Below are positions 8,550 through 14,620 of a stretch of 64,000 nt of DNA, piece after piece. The position numbers and the translations under genes are program-made. The stretch is from NCBI GenBank assembly GCA_035536455.1, contig DATLOC010000060.1, forward strand, positions 1 to 64,000, written 5' to 3'. This stretch comes from DASUNQ01 sp035536455. GTDB taxonomy: Bacteria; Acidobacteriota; Thermoanaerobaculia; Multivoradales; UBA5704. Position 1 is the first letter of the stretch. Each line of letters begins with the position of its first letter. Below the pieces are notes generated by a model, which was not told the DNA's origin, ran no database searches, and was given only the letters and a program-made list of their open reading frames with translations.

Positions 8550-9607
8550 CCGCCGCCGCTACAAGCGCGCTCGGCCTCGGCCGCCGCGAGGGTCAGGCGC
8601 TCCCGCTCGCCGCCGGCCGGCGCCGCGGCCGCGGCCTCGGCGAAGGCGGCAGCGGCGTCGGTGCAGCGCCCCTGGGCCTGGAGGGCGCGCGCCAGGGTGT
8701 CGAGCGGCAGGTGGCGGTCGGCGCCGGCGGCGCCAAGGGCGCGCCGCGCCAGCTCCTCGGCCTCGGCCTCCCGTCCGTCGTGCTGCTCGAGCAGCAGCCA
8801 GGCGAGGTTGTTGAGGGCGTCGCCGCTCGCCGGGTCGAGCGCCAGCGCCTGGCGGTATGCGGCTTCGGCCAACGCCGGCTGCTTGCGGCCGGCCTCGGCG
8901 TTGCCCAGGTTGGTCCACACCAGCGCCGAAGGCGCCTCGTCGAGGAGCTTGCGGTAGAGCGCCACCGCCTCCTCGACCCGCCCCGCCTCCTCCAGCGCCA
9001 CCGCGTAGCGCACCATCCGGTCGGCCGGCGTGTCGGTCGCGCCGGCGGTCTCGTCGGCGGGGGCGATGAGGAGCGTGGTGTGCTTGGTCGGCCGCCAGGC
9101 CTTGTCGAGCTTTTCGAAGGTGGTCCAGCGAGGCGTCTCGTCGCCGAACTGCACCCGCACCAGGTCCTGGCCCGGCGCGATGCCGTCGGCGACGATGTAG
9201 TGATAGTAGTCGCGGGCGACGCCGGGGGCTTCGAGCACCTTGAGCATCAGGATGGCCGGCCGCCCCGCCAGCAGCTCGCTCTTCACCAGCTCGGCGCTGC
9301 CTTCCACCATGCGGGCGGCGTAGCCGCGGCGGCGCGCCTCCAGCACCAGGTCGAGCGTCAACACGCCGTCGTTGCGCCCGCGCGGCAGCGCCGCCTCCAG
9401 CTCCTCGAAGGTCGCCGGGTCGCCGTAGTAACCGAGGACGACCTTGAGGCTGCCGGCGCCGCAGCTCTCGACGCCGAAGCTCTGCACCGGCACGCCGGGC
9501 AGCACCCGGGCGTCGGTGCCCGGGCGCTGCGAGCGGGGGGGCAGGACGGCGCACCCGCCGGCCGCGAGCGCGGCCAGCAGGAGCGCCGTCGCAGAAGTGA
9601 GGCGCAC
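8546..9607 (-). CDS. PA2778-family lipoprotein cysteine peptidase (C39-like domain plus TPR)
   Basis: About 353 residues from a GTG at 9607, chosen because it gives a short lipoprotein signal with lipobox LAAGGC (Cys19). The large upstream extension of the frame covers the next gene and is not real. After the lipobox comes a C39-like papain-fold domain: Cys49 in ESCGAGS as nucleophile, His136 in YYHYIVADG and a following Asp-containing strand. The C-terminal half (about 205-340) is TPR-like (ALVWTNLGNAEAGRK, SGDALNNLAWLLLEQ). The combination matches the PA2778 family, found next to PA2779 genes, as here. It is probably anchored in the periplasm or inner face of the outer membrane; the natural substrate is not established. 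Confidence 0.82.
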   Translation of the reverse strand: MRLTSATALLLAALAAGGCAVLPPRSQRPGTDARVLPGVPVQSFGVESCGAGSLKVVLGYYGDPATFEELEAALPRGRNDGVLTLDLVLEARRRGYAARMVEGSAELVKSELLAGRPAILMLKVLEAPGVARDYYHYIVADGIAPGQDLVRVQFGDETPRWTTFEKLDKAWRPTKHTTLLIAPADETAGATDTPADRMVRYAVALEEAGRVEEAVALYRKLLDEAPSALVWTNLGNAEAGRKQPALAEAAYRQALALDPASGDALNNLAWLLLEQHDGREAEAEELARRALGAAGADRHLPLDTLARALQAQGRCTDAAAAFAEAAAAAPAGGERERLTLAAAEAERACSGGG

Positions 9608-9614
9608 CGGTCCG

Positions 9615-9980
9615 CTAGAGCGAGACGATCGCCAGCACGATGACGCCCGCCACGATGATCCAGATCCACCACGGCCACTGCCCGGCGGCCTGGAGCTGCT
9701 CGACCTGGGAAGCCAGCGCGGCGAGCTCCTCCGGGGCGAGCTGGGCCAGCCGCAGGTTGGCCTCCTCGCGGGTGAAGCCCTGGGCGGCGAGCGCCGCCGC
9801 GACCTCCTCCTGGTCGAGGACGGTGGCGAGAGACGCGAGGTCGGCGTCACGCTCGGCCAACGTCTGGTCGGGCGCGGTTTTCGAAGGGACCGGGAGCGCG
9901 GCGGCCGGCGTAAGAGCGCCGGCGAGCAGCAGGAGCGCGAGACCGGCGAGGATCAGGGGACGGAGCCGTGAGCTGTGCAT
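9615..9980 (-). CDS. PA2779-family small membrane protein (copy 2)
   Basis: 121 residues with an AAGGAGG Shine-Dalgarno 8 nt before the ATG. It has an N-terminal hydrophobic signal/anchor (about residues 9-28), a helical middle of about 60 residues containing AAQGFTREEANLRLAQL, and a C-terminal transmembrane helix (about 101-119, with WPWWIWIIVAGVIVLAI). This is the PA2779 arrangement. It lies 7 bp upstream of the PA2778-like peptidase gene and 12 bp downstream of its paralogue, so the three form one operon on the minus strand. A plausible inference is that it is a substrate or membrane partner of the peptidase. Confidence 0.82.
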   Translation of the reverse strand: MHSSRLRPLILAGLALLLLAGALTPAAALPVPSKTAPDQTLAERDADLASLATVLDQEEVAAALAAQGFTREEANLRLAQLAPEELAALASQVEQLQAAGQWPWWIWIIVAGVIVLAIVSL

Positions 9981-9992
9981 CGAGCTTCCTCC

Positions 9993-10361
9993 TTAAGCGA
10001 CCGCGACGATTGCCACGACGATGAGGACTGCGACGAGGATCCAGATCCAGTAGGGCACCTGCCCGGCGGCCTGGAGCTGCTCGACCTGGTTGGCGAGCGC
10101 TCCGAGCTCCTCGGGGGCGAGCTGGGCCAATCGCAAATTGGCCTCCTCGCGGGTGAAGCCCTGCGCGGCGAGGACCGCCATGACCTCCTCCTGCTCGAGG
10201 ACGCCGGCGACGGTCGCGAGGTCGGCGTCGCGCTCGGCCAGCGTCTGGTCGGGGGCGGTCTTCGAGGGCGCCGGCAGCGCGGCCGCCGGCGTCAGGGCGC
10301 CGGCGAGCAGCAGGACGGCGAGACCGGCGAGGAACAGATGGGGACGTCGTGAGCTGTGCAT
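9993..10361 (-). CDS. PA2779-family small membrane protein (copy 1)
   Basis: 122 residues from the ATG at 10361, which has a GAGGAGG site at proper spacing; the in-frame extension to 10406 adds an arginine-rich leader and is rejected. It is nearly identical in layout to the next gene: the same signal core (LLLAGALTPAAALP), the same TAPDQTLAERDADLA and GFTREEANLRLAQLAPEEL blocks, and a C-terminal membrane helix that differs in residues (VPYWIWILVAVLIVVAIV). Very high middle-region identity with more divergent membrane helix suggests recent duplication with selection on the loop. It is the first gene of the three-gene operon. Confidence 0.82.
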   Translation of the reverse strand: MHSSRRPHLFLAGLAVLLLAGALTPAAALPAPSKTAPDQTLAERDADLATVAGVLEQEEVMAVLAAQGFTREEANLRLAQLAPEELGALANQVEQLQAAGQVPYWIWILVAVLIVVAIVAVA

Positions 10362-10449
10362 CGGTGCCTCCTCTGTAAGGGTTGGTTCCCGGCGACGCCG
10401 GCGCAACCACCCCGCCCCGCCGCCTGTCTAGCCGCTTGGGGCGTGCAAG

Positions 10450-10482
10450 CCGGGTGCCCGGCCGCGGGGGACGCCCGGCCCG
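10450..10482 (-). terminator. Weak stem-loop after the FMN reductase gene
   Basis: GC-rich inverted sequence (GCCGGGTG pairing with CGCCCGGC, one G-T type mismatch) lies just past the stop of the reductase gene. There is no T-run, so it is a possible stem-loop rather than a standard intrinsic terminator. Confidence 0.3.
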
Positions 10483-11073
10483 CTAGGGATCCCGGCGCAG
10501 CCGCCGCGTCCAATCCGCGAGCTCCCGGAGCAGCCGGCCGACGAACTCCCGGGTCTTCTCGTCGGTCAGGCGGCCTTCGGCGTCGAACTTCTCGTGCGCC
10601 CGGTAGACCAGGATCTCCGGCTGCAGCACGGCCGGGGTCTGGGTGAAGACGAAGGCCTGGCGGAGCTGCGTCTGCGCGCGCGCCGTGCCGGTGACGGCGG
10701 GGCTGGCGCCGAAGATCGCCGCCGGCTTGCCGGCCAGCACCGAGCCGCGCGCCGGGCGCGACGCCCAGTCGATGGCGTTCTTGAGCACGCCGGGCACGCC
10801 GTGGTTGTACTCGGGCGTGGCGACGAGCAGGGCGTCGGCCTCGCCGATCGCGCGCTTCAACGCCTGCACCGGCTCGGGATCGCCCTCGGCCTCCACGTCC
10901 TCGTTGAAAAGCGGAATCTCGGCCAGGCGGTCGAAGACCCGGATCTCCATCCTCGCCGGCGCCAGCTCCTGCGCCGCCCGCAGCAGCGCGCTGTTGTACG
11001 ACCTCCGCCGCAAGCTGCCGGCGATGCCGCAGACGACGAGCGGCGGCGTGGCGGGATCCGGCAGCGCGCTCAT
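10483..11073 (-). CDS. NADPH-dependent FMN reductase family protein
   Basis: About 196 residues from the ATG at 11073 (an upstream in-frame GTG/ATG region at 11106 is less likely). It has the flavodoxin-like NAD(P)H:FMN reductase pattern: an early phosphate-binding loop AGSLRRRSYNSALL (about residues 16-29), the family signature TPEYNHGVPGVLKNAIDW (about 85-102), and the GKPAAIFGAS strand. These cytoplasmic flavoproteins reduce quinones, azo compounds or chromate with NAD(P)H; the natural substrate is usually unclear. It is a monocistronic-looking gene between the PA2779 operon and a 20-bp-period repeat. Confidence 0.87.
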   Translation of the reverse strand: MSALPDPATPPLVVCGIAGSLRRRSYNSALLRAAQELAPARMEIRVFDRLAEIPLFNEDVEAEGDPEPVQALKRAIGEADALLVATPEYNHGVPGVLKNAIDWASRPARGSVLAGKPAAIFGASPAVTGTARAQTQLRQAFVFTQTPAVLQPEILVYRAHEKFDAEGRLTDEKTREFVGRLLRELADWTRRLRRDP

Positions 11074-11128
11074 GCGGCCGAGGGTAGCAGGTCGGAGCGG
11101 ACCCACCGCGCGGCGCGCCTGACGGCCG

Positions 11129-11228
11129 ATCTCGGAGCCGAGCGCCTCATCTCGGAGATCGCCGTCCCGTCACGGAGATTGTCGCGCCATCTCGGAGATC
11201 GGTGCGCAATCCCGGTGACGGGCCGTCC
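11129..11228. repeat. Five degenerate copies of a 20-bp iterated motif (ATCTCGGAGATC core)
   Basis: Copies start at 11129, 11149, 11169, 11189 and 11209, exactly 20 bp apart. The first 12 bases of each are variants of ATCTCGGAGATC (copies 2 and 4 perfect; copies 1, 3 and 5 diverged), followed by unrelated 8-base spacers. The core is a near-palindrome. The block fills the gap between the FMN reductase and the lipoprotein gene. It could be a protein-binding array or a relic of an IS end; no transposase is nearby. Confidence 0.7.
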
Positions 11229-11258
11229 GGCGTCATTTCCAGAGGACGATCAGCACGA

Positions 11259-11894
11259 TCAATAGCTCATCGCGACGCGCGCCGTGTAGAACCGCCCCTC
11301 GCGCGCGGCGTGGCGGAAGACTTGCGTATAGGCCGCCTCGATGCGGGCTCCGATGGGGACGATCTGCACGGCCGTGTCGACGGTGCGGCCGTTTTCGACC
11401 AGCTCGATCGTGAGGGCCACCTGCGCGGCCGCCCCGCCTGAGTTCCAGAGCCTGCCCGTGACCAAGATGGTGTCGCCCATCGGTACCGCGTCCGGACCGA
11501 CGTAGGCGGAGACGATCGCGCGCGGTACGGGGGCGGCCGGGGCCGCAGGGGCCGGTGCCACGGGTGTGACCCTCAGGATGCGCTGGCGGAGCTGCTCGTC
11601 CGCGGCGGCGGCGGCCGCCTGCCGCCCGACCTCGGCGGCGGCCAAACGCCCGCGGAGCTCCACGTTCTCTGCCCGCAGACGCTCGAGCTCCGCGCCTTGC
11701 GCCTCCGCCAGGCGTCGCCAGCTCTCGTCGGCGGTCGTTGGCGCCGAAGGCGCGGGAGCCGGCGCTGCCTCTGACTGCAGTGGACCGGGGGGAGCTTTCG
11801 CCGCCGCCGGCGCCGGTTCCTCCGCACAGCCGCTGGCGCCGATCATCAGGATCGAGGCCAGGAGCATTCTCTTGAGCACAATGCCATCGATCAT
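11259..11894 (-). CDS. Lipoprotein with coiled-coil segment, function unknown
   Basis: Up to 211 residues; three in-frame starts (ATG 11894, GTG 11879, ATG 11867) all keep the signal peptide and lipobox (IGASGC). No clear Shine-Dalgarno decides between them. After the lipid-anchored Cys there is a Pro/Ala-rich linker, a coiled-coil heptad region (about residues 55-110: RRLAEAQGAELERLRAENVE), a second Pro/Ala linker, and a C-terminal beta domain (about 125-211: AIVSAYVGPDAVPMGDTILVTGRLWNSG) resembling an Ig-like fold. The family is not recognised. It is divergent from the MNT/HEPN pair across a 60-bp gap. Confidence 0.65.
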   Translation of the reverse strand: MIDGIVLKRMLLASILMIGASGCAEEPAPAAAKAPPGPLQSEAAPAPAPSAPTTADESWRRLAEAQGAELERLRAENVELRGRLAAAEVGRQAAAAAADEQLRQRILRVTPVAPAPAAPAAPVPRAIVSAYVGPDAVPMGDTILVTGRLWNSGGAAAQVALTIELVENGRTVDTAVQIVPIGARIEAAYTQVFRHAAREGRFYTARVAMSY

Positions 11895-11954
11895 AGATCA
11901 GCCGTTGGATGCATTTTCCGAGGGTGCGGGTAGTCGGCGGTAAACTCGTGCGCG

Positions 11955-12308
11955 ATGAACGCCGCGATCGCCGACGATGTCGCCCATGAGTTCGCCGAGG
12001 CCTTGGCCGCACGGCTGGGGGAAGAGCTGGTGCAGGTGGCGCTGTTCGGTAGCCGCGCGCGCGGCGAGGGGCGCTGGCGATCGGACTACGACTTCATGGT
12101 GGTGCTGCGCAATGCCAGCGGGGAGGCGCGTAGCGCCATTCACCGGGTGGCGACGCGGTTCGAGCTCGATCGCAACGTCGACCTCTCTACCAAGATCGTG
12201 GACGTGGAGCGCTTCGCAGAGCTCCGCCGATCCTCCATGCCCTTCTGGCGCAACTACGCGCGCGACGAAAAGGTCCTTTGGCCAGCGACGAGATCGCAGA
12301 GCGCATAA
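11955..12308 (+). CDS. MNT-type nucleotidyltransferase (antitoxin of a MNT/HEPN pair)
   Basis: 117 residues, a minimal nucleotidyltransferase. The GSRARGEGRWRSDYDFMV signature (about residues 32-49) contains the conserved Gly-Ser (32-33) and the Asp pair 44/46 that bind divalent metal. In the well-studied MNT/HEPN modules the MNT protein modifies the HEPN toxin with AMP units and blocks its RNase. Here the two genes overlap by 31 bp, in the usual MNT-first order seen in many such pairs. It acts in the cytoplasm. No ribosome-binding site is evident upstream; translation may start from a short leader. Confidence 0.85.
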   Translation: MNAAIADDVAHEFAEALAARLGEELVQVALFGSRARGEGRWRSDYDFMVVLRNASGEARSAIHRVATRFELDRNVDLSTKIVDVERFAELRRSSMPFWRNYARDEKVLWPATRSQSA

Positions 12309-12700
12309 GGGCGGCTTTCGCCAGAGCGCGGCAGAAGCTGGCGGTGGCGCGGCACGTGCTCGCCGGGGGCTATCCCGCCGACGCCGTCTCGCCCGCCTAC
12401 TACGCCGCCTTCCACGCCGCCGAGGCGGCGCTCCTCGTCGAAGGGGACGAGCCGCGTTCCCACGAAGGGCTCAAGAGCCTCTTCGGCCTGCGCTTCGTCA
12501 AGCCGGGCCGGCTCCCCGAGGAGCTGGCGTCGATCCTCCGCGAGCTCAAGGACGAGCGGCAGAACGGCGACTACTCCATCTTCCCCGCCATCACCGCGGA
12601 GGAGGCCAAGCGCGCGGTGGCCAGCGCGGAGCGCTTCGTCGACGAGGTGGAAGCCTTCGTCCGTGCGCAAGGATTCGTGACCGGGGACGAGCCGAAGTAA
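12278..12700 (+). CDS. HEPN-domain protein (probable RNase toxin)
   Basis: 140 residues from a TTG at 12278, located inside the 3' end of the MNT gene; an AAAAGG stretch just before acts as a weak Shine-Dalgarno. The helical HEPN pattern is visible: an AYYAAFHAAEAALL helix (about 40-53) and a conserved R-x-x-G-D-Y motif (RQNGDY, residues 94-99), the position where active HEPN RNases have RxxxxH or RxxxDY-type residues. With the overlapping MNT gene it forms a two-gene toxin-antitoxin module. The absence of a canonical His means catalytic activity is not certain. Confidence 0.8.
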   Translation: MASDEIAERIRAAFARARQKLAVARHVLAGGYPADAVSPAYYAAFHAAEAALLVEGDEPRSHEGLKSLFGLRFVKPGRLPEELASILRELKDERQNGDYSIFPAITAEEAKRAVASAERFVDEVEAFVRAQGFVTGDEPK

Positions 12701-12763
12701 CCTGCGCGGCTCGACAGCGTACTTCTCGGCAACCGCCTAACCTTTCGACCGAGGAGGCCGACT

Positions 12764-14563
12764 GTGCCCGAGTCCCACCGTTCGCCGCTGGCGATCCTGC
12801 TCTCCCTTACCTTCCTGCTCCTCGCCGTCCCGGCCTGCGCGGCGCCGCCGCCGGCGCCCGCGGCGGGCGACGCCGCGTTCGTCGCCGAGACGCGGGAGTA
12901 TCTCGGGCGGCTGGCCAAGCTCGGGTTCGCCGGCGTCGTCCTGGTGGCGCGCAACGGCACGCCGCTGCTGGCCGAGGGGTACGGGCTGGCGGACCGGGAG
13001 CGCGAGATCGCCTGGGGCCCGGGGACGGTCTCCGACATCGGCTCGATCACCAAGCAGTTCACCGCCGCCGCCATCCTCTCGCTCGCCGAGGAGGGCCGCC
13101 TCAAGGTGGCCGACCCGCTCACCGCCCACTTCGACGGCGTGCCGGAGGACAAGCGCGCCATCACCCTCCACCAGCTCCTCACCCACTCCTCGGGCATCGT
13201 GGACCTCGAGGGCGAAGGCGACTGGGACCCGATCCTGCGCGATGAGTTCGTGCGGCGCATCCTCGCCCAGCCGCTCGCCTTCCCGCCCGGCGGCGGCTAC
13301 GAGTACTCGAACGCCGGCTACAGCCTGCTCGGCGCGATCGTCGAGCGCCTGAGCGGCGGCTCGTACGAGCGCTTCGTGCGCGAGCGGCTCTTTCTGCCGC
13401 ACGGGCTCTACGAGACCGGGTACGTGCTCGCCGGCTGGGGCGACGGGCGGATGGCGCAGGGCTACGAGGGGGCGGAGAAGTGGGGGACGACCCTCGACCG
13501 CCCGCTCGCCGAGGACGGCCCGTTCTGGGTGCTGCGCGCCAACGGCGGCATCCACACCACGGCCTACGACATGCTGCGCTGGGCCGAGGCGCTGCTCGCC
13601 GGGCGCGTCCTCTCGGCCGCCTCGCGCGAGCTGCTCTGGACGCCGCACGTTGCCGAGGAGCAGGGGGGCGACAGCTTCTACGGTTACGGCTGGGTGGTGC
13701 AGGAGGTCGAGGGCTTCCGCGTCGTCACCCACAACGGCGGCAACGGCGTCTTCTTCGCCGACCTGGCGCTGGTGCCGGACGCCGGGATCGTCGTCTTCCT
13801 CCAGACCAACGTCGCCGCCGGCAACCCGTACATCCAGCAGCTCCTCGGCCGCATCGGCTTCCGGCTGGCGGCGGGGCGGCCCTACCCCGAGGTTCCCAAC
13901 GTCGTGCCGGCCGACCCCGCGCGCCTCGCCGCGCTGGCCGGCGACTGGGCACTGGCGGAGGGCGGCCGCCTGCGCGCCACCGCCGAGGCCGACGCCCTCG
14001 TGCTCGAGCCGCTCGACCCGCCGGCCTTTGCGCGTCTCCTCTCGACCCCGCCGCAGGACGCGGCCGACCGGGCGCTCGGCGCCGAGCGCGGCCGCCGGCT
14101 GGAGGAAGCGGTGCCCGCCCTGCTGGCGGGCGACGCCGCGCCGCTGCACCGCCTCTACGGCGAGGGCGCCGACGTCACCCTGGAGCGGCTGAGCGCGGTG
14201 TGGGCCGAACGGCTCGCGGCCTTCGCCGAGCGCCACGGCGCCGCCCGCGGCGCGGAGGTGTTGGGGACGGCGCGCCGCGAGGACCGCCACTTCACCGTCG
14301 TCCGCTTCCGCTTCGCGCGCGGCGTCGAGGACGTCGCCTTCGTCTGGCAGGGCGAGCCGCAGGGGCGGCTCCTGGGGATCTCGCTCGGCGGCCTCGAGCC
14401 GCGCCTGCGCTTCCGCGGCGAGGCCGCGGGGGGCTACGCCGCCTGGGACCCGCGCTCCGGCGCCACCGTGCCGCTGCGCGTCGAGGGCGCCGGCGCGGCG
14501 GCCCGCCTCCTCATTGGCGGCGGCGAGCGGCCGGCCGCCGCGACGCGCGCGCCGACGCCATGA
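12764..14563 (+). CDS. Secreted serine hydrolase, beta-lactamase/D-aminopeptidase (class C) family
   Basis: 599 residues from a GTG at 12764, with a good AGGAGG site 8 nt upstream. The signal peptide (about 1-26) ends in a Cys-Ala region (PACAA), possibly a lipobox. The catalytic domain has Ser94-x-x-Lys97 (SITK), Tyr181-Ser-Asn (YSN) and a third-motif HNGG, so the class C beta-lactamase/DD-peptidase-like site is complete. The C-terminal 200 residues form a separate beta-rich region of unknown role, also common in this family. Such proteins act in the periplasm on peptides, esters or peptidoglycan fragments; the substrate is not predictable. The stop codon abuts a terminator belonging to the convergent gene. 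Confidence 0.85.
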   Translation: MPESHRSPLAILLSLTFLLLAVPACAAPPPAPAAGDAAFVAETREYLGRLAKLGFAGVVLVARNGTPLLAEGYGLADREREIAWGPGTVSDIGSITKQFTAAAILSLAEEGRLKVADPLTAHFDGVPEDKRAITLHQLLTHSSGIVDLEGEGDWDPILRDEFVRRILAQPLAFPPGGGYEYSNAGYSLLGAIVERLSGGSYERFVRERLFLPHGLYETGYVLAGWGDGRMAQGYEGAEKWGTTLDRPLAEDGPFWVLRANGGIHTTAYDMLRWAEALLAGRVLSAASRELLWTPHVAEEQGGDSFYGYGWVVQEVEGFRVVTHNGGNGVFFADLALVPDAGIVVFLQTNVAAGNPYIQQLLGRIGFRLAAGRPYPEVPNVVPADPARLAALAGDWALAEGGRLRATAEADALVLEPLDPPAFARLLSTPPQDAADRALGAERGRRLEEAVPALLAGDAAPLHRLYGEGADVTLERLSAVWAERLAAFAERHGAARGAEVLGTARREDRHFTVVRFRFARGVEDVAFVWQGEPQGRLLGISLGGLEPRLRFRGEAAGGYAAWDPRSGATVPLRVEGAGAAARLLIGGGERPAAATRAPTP

Positions 14564-14597
14564 AAAAAACGCCCCCGGGGAGGGCTCCCCGGGGGCG
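14563..14597 (-). terminator. Intrinsic terminator of the BNR-repeat gene
   Basis: A perfect 13-bp GC-rich stem (14570-14582 with 14585-14597, 2-nt loop). Read leftward on the minus strand it is followed by seven T (14569-14563), making a classic rho-independent terminator for the gene ending at 14621. Its T-run overlaps the stop codon of the convergent serine hydrolase gene. Confidence 0.88.
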
Positions 14598-14620
14598 CGA
14601 GAAGAAAGCCCGGCCGAGGG

